NCBI GenBank assembly: GCA_902500715.1
Contig: CABVRO010000029.1
Coordinates: forward strand, 1 to 32,680
Direction of reading: 5' to 3'
Origin: an uncultured Nitrospira sp.
GTDB lineage: Bacteria > Nitrospirota > Nitrospiria > Nitrospirales > Nitrospiraceae
Length of the DNA: 32,680 nt
Shown here: positions 24,702-32,680 of the stretch, in pieces
Numbering within the stretch: position 1 is the first letter of the stretch
Layout: every line of letters starts with the position of its first letter
The notes under the pieces: generated by a model
Seen by the model: the letters and a program-made list of their open reading frames with translations, nothing else
Told to the model about the DNA's origin: nothing
Databases searched by the model: none
Program-made: the position numbers and the translations under genes

Positions 24702-26336
24702 GTGAAGATCCGTCGCCGTTCATGTGCGCTCAGTCTCGGTCTGGTCCTGTGGCTCTTGCTGAACGGGACTGCCCTGGCCTCCAGTAATGTGCCGCTGCAC
24801 CACTGGAGTTATGACGCCATTGAGCGCTTGATCGGATTGGGTGTGATCGACCGCGCGTTGATCGGCGCGAAGCCGTTCAGCCGCGTGCAGGCGGCCCAGT
24901 ATGTGGCGCGGGCGGTGGAGCGGATCCGTGCGGATCAGGTCGAGTCGGACGGTCGGGAGGCCATTGCCGAACCGCTCCTGGAGCGATTGCTCGCGGAGTT
25001 CCGTCCGGAACTCATTCGTCTGGGTACCCTCCGTGCGCGCCCCGACGATAAAACCGGCGCCTTGCGGTTCGGTGCCCGTGTGACGTCGGAGGTCGATGCC
25101 TCATCGATCGGCGGCGGCCAGACCGTGCGGTTTCGCGAAAATCGAGGCGGGGAATATTCGGTGAACGGCGTGCAGAATCAAACCGATGTGCGCGCATGGG
25201 CGGAGGTGAGCGACTGGGCCGCCGTCATGGTGCAGCCGAAGTTCATCAGCAATCGCCATCTCTTGGGCTTGGGTGCGACGAACAACAGCGAAAATTTCTA
25301 CCTCCGCGAGTTCAGCCTCAAATTGAGTTATGCCAATGTCGCGCTGGAGGTGGGGCGGGGGACGCAGTGGTGGGGGCCCGGTTATCACGGGTCGTTGTTG
25401 CTGACCGATCACGCGTTCCCGATGGACATGATCAAACTCGGAACGGAACGCCCGTTTCAGTTACCGGGATTTCTCAGCGGGCTCGGGGATTGGAAGGTCA
25501 ATGCGTTTTTGGGCCGGTTGGAGGAGAATCGGGATTTCCCGCGCGCGAAACTGTTCGGGCTGCGGCTCAGTTACCTGCCGGCGTCCTGGCTGGAGTTCGG
25601 ACTCACCCGTCTGACGCAGTTCGGCGGCCGCGGGCGCGATCAGTCATTCCCCGGAGTGGTGTTCGATGCCTATATCTCGGAGCCCAATCAAACCGGCAAT
25701 CGGGATGTGAATGAGCAGGCGATGGCCGATTTCCGGCTCCGGATTCCTTCGATTCCCTATCTGATTCCCTTTCCGGCCGGGCTGCAGCTCTACGGCGAGG
25801 CTGGAACGGAGGACAAATGGTCGCAACTTCCCGTTCCGAGCCGCACCGCCTTTCTCGGCGGCCTCTATATTCCACAGGTGTTCCAGGGGGATACGCTGGA
25901 TTTGCGTATCGAATATGCCGACACCGATTACGGCAGGCGCCGTCATCCCGAGCTACGGCAGGTCTGGTACAACAATTCGCCCTATACCAGCGGTATGCGG
26001 TACCGCGGGTTTCCGCTCGGGCACCATATGGGAACCGACGGAACAGATTTTTTTGTGCGTACCACTCGGTATCTGAGCGACACATTGCAGTTAGGCGCGA
26101 ACTTCAACCTGCAGGAGAGGGATCGCGGGCAACCGGTTCATGAGAAGAAACGGGAGGCGGCCGTGGATCTCACTTGGTGGTGGTCGAACCGGACCCAGCT
26201 TACGGTGGGTTATACGTTTCAGCGTCTCAAGAATCCCGGGCAGGTTTCTCAGATTACCCCGTTTGTCGAAACCTTCGCCGCCGGCGTCGAAGCCCAGAAC
26301 CATTTGTTCTGGACTTCTCTGGCCATGCAGTTTTAG
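24702..26336 (+). CDS. Capsule assembly Wzi-family outer-membrane protein
   Basis: The likely start is GTG 24702, since VKIRRRSCALSLGLVLW begins a signal peptide with cleavage near TALA-S (residue 26). The longer frame from 24525 overlaps the dehydratase and looks non-native. No good ribosome binding site precedes the GTG. The mature protein begins with an SLH-like segment (WSYDAIERLIGLGVIDRAL ... PFSRVQAAQYVARA, about 34-70) typical of the Wzi family, then barrel strands such as GRGTQWWGPGYHGSLLL and LGTERPFQLPG. It ends in Phe, the usual outer-membrane signal. The length is 544 residues. Wzi anchors or organises exported polysaccharide at the cell surface. It lies directly before the Wza-like export gene. 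Confidence 0.88.
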   Translation: MKIRRRSCALSLGLVLWLLLNGTALASSNVPLHHWSYDAIERLIGLGVIDRALIGAKPFSRVQAAQYVARAVERIRADQVESDGREAIAEPLLERLLAEFRPELIRLGTLRARPDDKTGALRFGARVTSEVDASSIGGGQTVRFRENRGGEYSVNGVQNQTDVRAWAEVSDWAAVMVQPKFISNRHLLGLGATNNSENFYLREFSLKLSYANVALEVGRGTQWWGPGYHGSLLLTDHAFPMDMIKLGTERPFQLPGFLSGLGDWKVNAFLGRLEENRDFPRAKLFGLRLSYLPASWLEFGLTRLTQFGGRGRDQSFPGVVFDAYISEPNQTGNRDVNEQAMADFRLRIPSIPYLIPFPAGLQLYGEAGTEDKWSQLPVPSRTAFLGGLYIPQVFQGDTLDLRIEYADTDYGRRRHPELRQVWYNNSPYTSGMRYRGFPLGHHMGTDGTDFFVRTTRYLSDTLQLGANFNLQERDRGQPVHEKKREAAVDLTWWWSNRTQLTVGYTFQRLKNPGQVSQITPFVETFAAGVEAQNHLFWTSLAMQF

Positions 26337-26448
26337 GCTACCGGCTTGGCTGCTCGGCTATCGCCTGGCCGGAGGACGGCTCGATTATCTTCAGGCAGTG
26401 TCCACAGTCTGCCGAGACTCGGCCTCGTGCCGGAGGGATTAAGAAGTT

Positions 26449-29082
26449 ATGGTCGTGAGTATGATCCCCCATCATCGTGCCACTCTCCCTGCGTGCCGGG
26501 TTGCTCTCTCCCATGCCTTGATTTGGATGTTGGTGTCGTCCTTCATCCTGCCGCCGTCGCTGTTGGCCCAGAATCTTCCGTCTCAAGCCGTGCCACCCGG
26601 CCTGATGCAGCAAGCGGCGCCTGGTACTCCCGGTAGTCTGTTCACGCCCGGCGGATTTAACGCTCCCGGGGCCGGGGGCGGTTTCGGGCAGGCCATCGTC
26701 ACCAATCCCACCGCGTTGCAGCCGATTGTGCCGACCCAAACTCCTTGTCCGATTCCTCTCTCCTCCGATCTCAGTTCGAAAGGAACGGTTCCCAACTTGA
26801 ACGACTATTGGCCCGTCGAGCCCAGCAGCCTGTTGCCCAGTTCGATCGAGCAGCGGATGAAGCAGGAACAGGAGGAGCGCGACCGCCGGCAGGAAAAGCT
26901 GCAAGCCGAGAAGGAAAAATCGAGTATCGAATATCAGGTTCAGGTCGAACGTGAGAAAAAAGGTGTCTCGCAGTTGCCGTTCGGGCAGGGAGTCGTCCCT
27001 AGTCTTCAACAGCCCGCCCCTCAAACTCAGGTCCAGCCGGGGAATCCGCCTGGAGGTCAACCTGGCGGGGCGCGTCCCCTGCCCGAAAAGAAGGCCTTTA
27101 CGGCTGAATTGCTCCGTCAGCAGGACTTCAATGTTGAAGAGGCGTTCGCCGAGTTTTCCGTGTTGCACGGCGTGAAGAGCCGCGTGCGACAGTTCGGCTA
27201 CGACTTTTTCGAAGCGCAGGCCAATACCTTTTCGCCGATTCAGGATGTTCCGGTCGGGCCGGACTTCATCGTCGGGCCGCAAGACTCGATTGCCGTCCAC
27301 ATTTGGAATGTGCCCGACCCGAGCTTCAATCGCAGTTTCATCGTGCCGGTCGAGCGTGACGGGATGATGGTGATCCCGCAGGTAGGGGCCATTCCTGTCG
27401 GCGGCCAGACGTTCTCACAGGTCGAGCAGATCGTGCGGTCCCGACTGAGCAATCTCCTGAAGCGATTCGAATTGCACGTGTCGATGGCGCGGATCCGGAC
27501 GATCAAAGTGTATGTCGTCGGCGAAGTCATCCGTCCGGGTGCCTACGAAATCAGCGCGTTGGCCACCACATCGAATGCGCTCTATGCTGCCTGCGGCCCG
27601 GCCCGTTCGGGATCGTTGCGCCAGGTGAAGGTGATGCGCGAGGGAAAGACCGTCGCGGAATTGGACCTGTATGATTTTCTGCTGCGGGGAGACCGGCGTT
27701 TCGATCAGCGCTTGCAGTCGGGAGACGTCGTGTTGGTTCCGCCGCTCGGTCCGGTGGTGGCAGTCAGCGGATCGATCAAGCGCCCGGCGATTTACGAAGT
27801 GAAGCCCGGGGTGCGTTTGACGGAACTCCTGACTCTCGCCGGAGGTCTCACGCCGCTTTCCGACCGACAACGGTGTCATCTGTTCCGGCTTGATCCTGAA
27901 CGGGGCCGGATTATGGTGGATGTGGATCTGGTCGGCGCGCTGGCGTCTCAAGGGCATGAAAAAAGCCGGCCCGGTGTGGCAGGAGGCGATCCGGTTCTGC
28001 TCGACGGGGACTATGTGCGCATCGGCATTCTCCCGACGCAAATTACCAATGTGGTGAGTCTTGTCGGGGCCGTGAAAAGCCCGGGACCCTACGAATACCG
28101 CCCCGGCATGAAGGTGAAGGATCTGTTGATTCACGATCAGCTCACGATGGATGCCTATGCCGATCGTGCCGAAATCGTGCGGACCGATCCGGTCACCTAT
28201 CAAACCAAAGTAATTCAATTCAGCCCCCGGGCGCTGCTCGAAGGAAGCGAGGCTGACAATCACGTGCTCCAGCGGTTGGACCAGGTGGTGGTGGCCAGCC
28301 AACATCGTCCGCCCAATCTGGTGCTGGTTGAGGGGGAGCTGAAGAGACCGGGCTATTTCACGATCGAAATGGGTGAGCGATTGAGTTCGGTCTTGAAGCG
28401 TGCCGGCGGGGTGACGCCGAACGCGTTTCCCGCTGGACTGGTATTGTCGCGGGAGTCCGTCAAGCTCCGGCAACAGGCGGAGCTGGAGCGATTTGTGGCG
28501 TCAGAACGTCAACGGTTGACGGCGCAGGCGGCGGGAGGGGCGGCAGGAGCCTCCGGCCTGAGCACGGCCGCCGCGTTGTCCAGCGCCGGAGGGCTGGCTG
28601 AGCAGCAGGTGTTGTCCTTGCGCCTACAGCAATTGGAGGCGATCACCTCCCGCTTGGAGTTGGGGCGTGTGGTGATTCGGATGGACTCCATCGAGCAACT
28701 TGAGGGGACGGAAGACGATATCATTTTGGAAGCGCGGGATCGGATTCTGATGCCGACCCCATCACAAACGGTCAGTATCATCGGGTCGGTCAAGAATCCA
28801 AGCACGGTGGTCTATCGGCCGAACCTGGGATTGGATGACTACCTGCGGCAAGCCGGCGGACTGAGCGAAGATGCCAATAAGAAAGAGATGTATGTCATGC
28901 GGGCCAACGGAACCACCGACTCCGCGTACCTGGCGTTGAAGGAATTGCGCTCCGGAGATACGATCGTGGTGCCTCAAAAGATCGAGGCCCGGACACCGCA
29001 ACTGGCCTTGTGGCAGACCGTGGCGAGCATTATCGGCAGCGTGGCCCTCACGGCCGCGGGTATCGCCGTGGTCGGTCGATGA
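26449..29082 (+). CDS. Wza/KpsD-like polysaccharide export protein with five SLBB domains
   Basis: The 877-residue protein has a signal sequence (LIWMLVSSFILPPSLLAQ), a Gly/Pro-rich segment, and a charged helical stretch rich in Glu, Arg and Lys (about 138-175). The polysaccharide export domain begins near 267 (GPDFIVGPQDSIAVHIW). SLBB-type repeats begin near 349 (YVVGEVIRPGAYE), 435 (VSGSIKRPAIYE), 533 (LVGAVKSPGPYE), 622 (VEGELKRPGYF) and 774 (IIGSVKNPSTVVY). A hydrophobic C-terminal segment (TVASIIGSVALTAAGIAVV) could span a membrane. It is more than twice the length of Wza and closer to KpsD-type or extended exporters that span the periplasm. No lipobox cysteine is seen. The ATG has GGAGGG about 11 bases upstream. 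Confidence 0.9.
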   Translation: MVVSMIPHHRATLPACRVALSHALIWMLVSSFILPPSLLAQNLPSQAVPPGLMQQAAPGTPGSLFTPGGFNAPGAGGGFGQAIVTNPTALQPIVPTQTPCPIPLSSDLSSKGTVPNLNDYWPVEPSSLLPSSIEQRMKQEQEERDRRQEKLQAEKEKSSIEYQVQVEREKKGVSQLPFGQGVVPSLQQPAPQTQVQPGNPPGGQPGGARPLPEKKAFTAELLRQQDFNVEEAFAEFSVLHGVKSRVRQFGYDFFEAQANTFSPIQDVPVGPDFIVGPQDSIAVHIWNVPDPSFNRSFIVPVERDGMMVIPQVGAIPVGGQTFSQVEQIVRSRLSNLLKRFELHVSMARIRTIKVYVVGEVIRPGAYEISALATTSNALYAACGPARSGSLRQVKVMREGKTVAELDLYDFLLRGDRRFDQRLQSGDVVLVPPLGPVVAVSGSIKRPAIYEVKPGVRLTELLTLAGGLTPLSDRQRCHLFRLDPERGRIMVDVDLVGALASQGHEKSRPGVAGGDPVLLDGDYVRIGILPTQITNVVSLVGAVKSPGPYEYRPGMKVKDLLIHDQLTMDAYADRAEIVRTDPVTYQTKVIQFSPRALLEGSEADNHVLQRLDQVVVASQHRPPNLVLVEGELKRPGYFTIEMGERLSSVLKRAGGVTPNAFPAGLVLSRESVKLRQQAELERFVASERQRLTAQAAGGAAGASGLSTAAALSSAGGLAEQQVLSLRLQQLEAITSRLELGRVVIRMDSIEQLEGTEDDIILEARDRILMPTPSQTVSIIGSVKNPSTVVYRPNLGLDDYLRQAGGLSEDANKKEMYVMRANGTTDSAYLALKELRSGDTIVVPQKIEARTPQLALWQTVASIIGSVALTAAGIAVVGR

Positions 29083-29100
29083 GCCGGATGTGAGCAGATC

Positions 29101-30327
29101 ATGAGCCGGTTGCTGGATCCTCTTCAGGCGGTCATGACTCCTTCGCGCGGTCATGGGGCGAATCTGTCGAGTCGCGACGGGGCCCTGTCGCAGGACGTCT
29201 TGTCGGTTGTCTCCCGGCGCCGGGGGCTGGTGGCGACGATCGTTGCGGCCTCGTTGATGAGCGCCTTCGCCATGAGCGCCCTTCTCCTTCCCAAAACGTA
29301 TGAATCGACCGCAACCCTCCTGCCGCAGTTGGATTCGAAAGAAGGGGGGAGTCTCGCGGCTTTGTTGGCCACCACCGGAGCGGGCGGCATGGCGCAGAAC
29401 CTCGGGGTGGGGCTGCCCAGCATGCCGACGACACCTACCGATGTCTTTGTGGCGATTCTCAAGTCGCGGGTGATGGCGGACGAGGCGATTGCCAAGTTCG
29501 GCCTGATGGAGGTCTACGACGAGCGGACGTTGCACGACACCCGTGTCGAGCTGGCAGAACGAGTTCGAGTGACCGTGTCCAAAGAAAAAGTCATCAAGGT
29601 GACCGTGGAAGATGCGGACCCTCAGCGGGCCGCCGACATCGCAGGTTTTTTCGTCAGTACCCTGGATCGCCTGAACCGCACCTTGAATGTGAGCAAGGCG
29701 AGCCACAACCGCGCGTTCATCGAGCGGCGCCTGGCGGAGACGCAAGCGGGATTGGTGAAAACCGAGGAAGCGTTACGGGACTTTCAGCGAAATAACAAAG
29801 CGGTGGCGGTCGAGGCGCAATCCAAAGCCATGATCGAGGCTGCGGCCATGATTCAGGGGCAGATCACCGGCTACGAGGTGCAACTCCAGGTGATGAGTGA
29901 CTATCTCTCCCCGGACAATCCCGATCTCTCGCGGGTCCGTTCCAGTGTCGACGAGTTGAAGAAGCAGCTGGCCTTGCTGGAGTTCGGGAAAGGCGGTAAG
30001 GGCGCCTCGCTGGGAGAGCGGCTGCATCCGGCCATGGTGACGGTGCCGGATCTGGCCCTGCAATACGGGCGATTGTTGCGCGAGTTGAAGGTGCAGGAGA
30101 CACTGTATGCACTGCTCACTTCGCAATATGAGCAGGCGAAGATTACCGAGGCTCGCGATACGCCCACGGTTCAGGTGCTGGACCCGCCCGTTCCCGCCGA
30201 CAAGCAGATCAAGCCGCGCGTGATCTTCAATACCGCCGTGGCCGGTCTGTTGGGGGCGTGCATCGCGATCGTCCTAGCCTATGGACTGGAGGTGCGCGTC
30301 GGAAGGCTCGCCGGTCCGCCCCGTTGA
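29101..30327 (+). CDS. Wzz-type chain-length determinant (polysaccharide co-polymerase)
   Basis: The 408-residue protein has two membrane helices (about 43-63 and 374-397) that bracket a periplasmic domain with long helices (for example RRLAETQAGLVKTEEALRDF). A proline-rich PPVPADKQIKPR precedes the second helix, as in Wzz/GNVR proteins. The protein stops soon after the second helix, so the BY-kinase domain found in Wzc is absent, and no separate tyrosine kinase or phosphatase is in the window. It should set polymer length with the Wzy-like protein and connect to the exporter encoded 18 bp upstream. Confidence 0.9.
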   Translation: MSRLLDPLQAVMTPSRGHGANLSSRDGALSQDVLSVVSRRRGLVATIVAASLMSAFAMSALLLPKTYESTATLLPQLDSKEGGSLAALLATTGAGGMAQNLGVGLPSMPTTPTDVFVAILKSRVMADEAIAKFGLMEVYDERTLHDTRVELAERVRVTVSKEKVIKVTVEDADPQRAADIAGFFVSTLDRLNRTLNVSKASHNRAFIERRLAETQAGLVKTEEALRDFQRNNKAVAVEAQSKAMIEAAAMIQGQITGYEVQLQVMSDYLSPDNPDLSRVRSSVDELKKQLALLEFGKGGKGASLGERLHPAMVTVPDLALQYGRLLRELKVQETLYALLTSQYEQAKITEARDTPTVQVLDPPVPADKQIKPRVIFNTAVAGLLGACIAIVLAYGLEVRVGRLAGPPR

Positions 30328-30338
30328 CCTCGCCGAAA

Positions 30339-30368
30339 TTGACGATTTTTCAATCGCAATGGTAGAAT
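30339..30368 (+). promoter_or_regulatory. Sigma-70-like promoter upstream of hpnH
   Basis: TTGACG (30339-30344) and TAGAAT (30363-30368) are separated by 18 bp. The predicted start is near 30375, giving a leader of about 70 bases that ends in a strong AGGAGAGAGGG site before the ATG at 30446. It separates hpnH transcription from the polysaccharide operon. Confidence 0.55.
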
Positions 30369-30445
30369 CCGTGTGGTTTGTCTGCTAGAAGGCCGGCAGT
30401 CTCAGTCATACGTTACATTCACATTCACCAGAATAGGAGAGAGGG

Positions 30446-31462
30446 ATGGCTGTTCCAGTCTCCCAGATGTATACAGTGACCAAGTACGTGTTGACCCAGA
30501 AACTCCGGGGGGTCAAACGGTATCCGCTCGTGCTCATGCTCGAGCCCCTGTTTCGTTGCAACCTCGCGTGCGCGGGGTGCGGCAAGATTCAATATCCGGA
30601 TCATGTCCTGGATAAGCGGTTGACCCCGGCGCAATGTTGGGCTGCGGCCGACGAATGCGCGGCGCCCATCATCAGTATTCCGGGCGGTGAACCGTTGATC
30701 CATCCCGAGATGCCCGAGATCGTGCGGGGGCTCGTGGAGCGTCAGAAATACGTCTATCTGTGCACGAATGCGATTTTGATGGAACGGAAGCTCGATGAGT
30801 ATCCCGCGTCCAAATATCTGACGTTCAGTGTGCACATGGACGGCCTGCGGGACTAACACGACCTGGCGGTCTGCCGGGACGGGGTCTACGATGTGGCGGT
30901 GAAGGCGATCAAGGCGGCGCTCAAGCGGGGGCATCGTGTCACGACCAACACGACGTTGTTCGACGACGCGAATCCGGAACGTGTCCGGAAGTTTTTCGAT
31001 GAAATGATGGGGCTGGGCGTCGAAGGGATGATGATCTCGCCAGGATATAGCTATCAGAAGGCCCCGGATCAACAGCATTTTCTCAAGCGCAGTCGCACCA
31101 CGGAATTGTTCGCTAAGATTCTGGGCAACCGGAAGCGCGGGTGGCAGTTCAATCAGTCGCCGCTGTTCCTGGAATTTCTGATGGGCAAGCGCGAGTATCA
31201 ATGCACACCCTGGGGGAACCCGACGTACAACGTCTTCGGCTGGCAGCGCCCCTGTTATTTGCTCCAGGAGGGCTACGCGTCGAGCTTCCGGGAGTTGATG
31301 GAACAGACGAACTGGGATTCCTATGGCACCGGGCGCAACGAGAAGTGCGCGGATTGCATGGTCCATTGCGGGTATGAAGCTTCGGCGGTGGAAGATACGT
31401 TCGGGTCGTTCTCCGGCTTTGCCAAGACCGTGAAGATCACCCTGTTGCCGAATGCGCGCTAG
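30446..31462 (+). pseudogene. hpnH: HpnH hopanoid radical SAM gene interrupted by an in-frame TAA
   Basis: HpnH is the radical SAM enzyme that joins the 5'-deoxyadenosyl group to diploptene, giving adenosylhopane, the first step to extended hopanoids. The radical SAM motif CNLACAGC (CX3CX2C) lies about 35-42 residues in, and the C-terminal half keeps GYSYQKAPDQQHFL, CTPWGNPTYNVFGWQRPCYL and EKCADCMVHCGYEA. Codon 137 is TAA (30854-30856), between DGLRD and HDLAVCRDG. The frame is otherwise intact for about 338 codons, the family length, with no indel. Relatives usually carry Glu or a similar residue there, so one base change (for example GAA to TAA) explains it. This may be a recent nonsense mutation or a sequence error; neither fragment alone would be a working enzyme. 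The ribosome binding site and promoter are strong. Confidence 0.9.
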
Positions 31463-31494
31463 CCGGGACGAAGAATATCGTGATTCCTGCAGCG

Positions 31495-31533
31495 GTGAAG
31501 CGGTTCGGTCGCTGAGCCGGCCGAACGCTTCAC
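31495..31533 (+). terminator. 13-bp hairpin after hpnH
   Basis: GTGAAGC(G)GTTCGG (31495-31508) pairs with CCGAACGCTTCAC (31521-31533), with G31502 bulged and a 12-base loop. It lies 32 bases after the hpnH stop. No T-run follows, so it may act as a transcript-stabilising or attenuating structure rather than a simple intrinsic terminator. Confidence 0.45.
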
Positions 31534-31563
31534 GCATCACCCTCTAGACGATAAGAGATACCT

Positions 31564-31953
31564 ATGACCGACGCGAAGTACCATGCGCCGGAGACCGGCA
31601 GCCTTGAAGGGCGGGTCTTTCGGCCGGCCTCCTTCACGGAACTGGCAGAGGCGATCGAGCTGGCCTTCGATTACCGGGGAGATATCACCGTAGAATTGAA
31701 GTCGGGGGGGCGCGTGACGGGATATCTCTTCAATCGCACCGCGGCGGGTGAGCAACCCACCATTGAGATTTTTCCGGCGACCAGCAGCGGCACGCTGACG
31801 ATTCCGTTTTCCGAGGTGGTGGCGATTGCCTTCACCGGTGAGGACACGGCCACCGGCAAGTCCTGGGAGGCCTGGATCGCAAAAAAAGAATCGGAGCGAC
31901 GCAAGGATATCGATCGCGCGGCTGCGGACGCCAAATCCCGCGGCCACCTGTAA
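31564..31953 (+). CDS. Small conserved-looking hypothetical protein, Sm-like beta core
   Basis: The 129-residue soluble protein has no signal peptide. The middle part (YRGDITVELKSGGRVTGYLF, then PTIEIFP and TLTIPFSEVVAIAFTG) has the strand order and the ITVELKSGGRVTGYLFNR pattern of small Sm/Hfq-like or SH3-like barrels. The C-terminal part (SWEAWIAKKESERRKDIDRA) is a charged helix. I do not recognise a named family, and RNA binding is not shown. The start ATG follows AAGAGATACCT. It is the next gene after hpnH, 101 bp downstream across the hairpin, so it could share the hpnH promoter. Confidence 0.7.
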   Translation: MTDAKYHAPETGSLEGRVFRPASFTELAEAIELAFDYRGDITVELKSGGRVTGYLFNRTAAGEQPTIEIFPATSSGTLTIPFSEVVAIAFTGEDTATGKSWEAWIAKKESERRKDIDRAAADAKSRGHL

Positions 31954-32099
31954 GCGTGTGCGTCGCTGACCCGCGGCTCATTTCCATTGTGTCTGACCAG
32001 CGCTCTCTTCCGCGCCAGTAGCCGCAATTCATCCTCGCGAGTCCTCCATTTCCATCGCTCGTCTCGTGAGTGCTCCCTCCGTTTGACTCCATCCATTTG

Positions 32100-32128
32100 T
32101 TGACAAAGGGGGGGGGCTATGCTAGAAG
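32100..32128 (+). promoter_or_regulatory. Sigma-70-like promoter with a nine-G spacer
   Basis: TTGACA (32100-32105) and TAGAAG (32123-32128) are 17 bp apart. The spacer contains nine consecutive G (32108-32116). The tract length sets the spacing between the two boxes, so slippage would change promoter strength. Bases 31954-32099 before it show nothing else I can support. Confidence 0.5.
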
Positions 32129-32235
32129 AGTCGGCCTCAAAATTGGGGCGAGTCCGTGTCGATGGGGCCTCTCGTAATCAGGCTCTGGGCGGGATGTTTG
32201 TGAGAGCGAAAACCGGTCCGGCACGGGTCATACGT

Positions 32236-32680
32236 ATGCGACGGCGGAGAGCGATCAGCAGGAAAACCGCCTCGCGCGTCGCGGTCGTTTGGGGCCTGAT
32301 TGCAACGCTGTGTGTGCCGTCGGTCCTGTTCGCGAGTCATGCCGCCGACCATCGATTTACCGTCGAAGGGTTTGTGTGCGGCAAAGACGGTCGGCCAGGC
32401 GCCAACGTTGAGGTGCTGGTCAAGGATACGCGGATTACGGTCGGTCAGACGGTGCCGACAGATGGTGACGGGTACTATAAAGTCACCCTGCACCTTCATA
32501 ACGATAATGTTGGCGACCCGTTGTTGGTTGAAGCCGGCGGGGAGCAAAAGAATTTTAAGATCCAGTTCGATCCGAACGATCTGGAAACGGAACGCAAGCT
32601 TCGGGTTGATTTCGGTAGCGGGTGCGAGCGCGATCTTGGTCCTCCGCAGTGGTTGTTGTACGGGCTGGGGATCGCGGCTG
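32236..32680 (+). CDS. Secreted carboxypeptidase-regulatory-like domain protein (partial)
   Basis: The gene runs off the right edge, leaving 148 codons. The chosen start MRRRRAISRKTASRVAVVW begins a signal peptide with cleavage near LFA-SHA; an in-frame ATG at 32194 would add 14 residues. After the signal peptide, FTVEGFVCGKDGRPGANVEVLV and PTDGDGYYKVTLHLH form a CarboxypepD_reg/transthyretin-like beta-sandwich, which usually provides an extracellular binding or structural module. The last residues (PPQWLLYGLGIAA) look like the start of a membrane helix, so the product may be anchored. The function of the whole protein is not known. Confidence 0.75.
   Translation, partial: MRRRRAISRKTASRVAVVWGLIATLCVPSVLFASHAADHRFTVEGFVCGKDGRPGANVEVLVKDTRITVGQTVPTDGDGYYKVTLHLHNDNVGDPLLVEAGGEQKNFKIQFDPNDLETERKLRVDFGSGCERDLGPPQWLLYGLGIAA

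Noticed and set aside
9990..30327. An exosortase (XrtA/PEP-CTERM) type exopolysaccharide locus
   Set aside because: A deacetylase, Wza-like and Wzz-like genes occur in such loci too, but no exosortase or PEP-CTERM motif protein is present.
30893..31462. A separate gene for the second half of hpnH
   Set aside because: It aligns in frame with the C-terminal part of HpnH, and no ribosome binding site is seen before its first GTG. It is the remainder of the interrupted gene.
1..32680. CRISPR arrays, rRNA genes and insertion-sequence transposases
   Set aside because: No regularly spaced repeats with spacers, no rRNA sequence and no transposase motifs were found in the window.

Overview
The window comes from a high-GC Gram-negative bacterium. 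It has outer-membrane beta-barrels, a Wzi/Wza-type export apparatus and the hopanoid enzyme HpnH. The combination suggests a Nitrospira-like (Nitrospirota) chromosome, but that is an inference from gene content and I could not test it by search.

Layout. (a) 1-1793 looks like the end of an integrated element: one visibly AT-richer gene of unknown function (276-1505), a four-unit 12-bp tandem repeat (1586-1633), and a 3' fragment of a tRNA-Cys gene (1749-1793) without its 5' half, as expected for a duplicated attachment site. (b) 1990-7799 is on the minus strand: an O-carbamoyltransferase, a polysaccharide deacetylase, a small beta-barrel protein, and a 755-residue predicted outer-membrane protein made of two homologous halves. 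(c) 7948-9896 is a divergent pair, a small caspase-fold-like protein and a two-domain beta-rich protein, separated by a 194-bp imperfect palindrome. (d) 9990-30327 is an exopolysaccharide locus entirely on the plus strand. (e) 30339-32680 holds hpnH, broken by one in-frame TAA, a small Sm-like protein, and the start of a secreted carboxypeptidase-regulatory-like protein behind a promoter whose spacer carries nine G.

How the exopolysaccharide locus works (mostly from family knowledge). A short polyprenyl-phosphate sugar-phosphate transferase (17989) starts the repeat unit. A GT4 and a GT2 glycosyltransferase extend it. A PglF/WbpM-like dehydratase (22646) and a DegT-type aminotransferase (20615) supply an amino sugar. 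A TPP-dependent E1 alpha/beta pair, a methyltransferase, a carbamoyltransferase and an SGNH hydrolase are candidate decorating enzymes. A MurJ/MviN-like flippase and a multi-spanning Wzy-like protein move and polymerise the unit. Wzz (without a kinase domain), a long five-SLBB Wza/KpsD-like protein and a Wzi-like barrel control length, export and surface attachment. The minus-strand carbamoyltransferase and deacetylase probably modify the same polymer.

The points most worth a second look are the tRNA-Cys fragment at the island boundary, the interrupted hpnH, the orphan TPP enzyme pair beside an aminotransferase, the palindrome next to a caspase-like gene, and the duplicated barrel protein whose C-terminus seems to have moved past an older stop codon.
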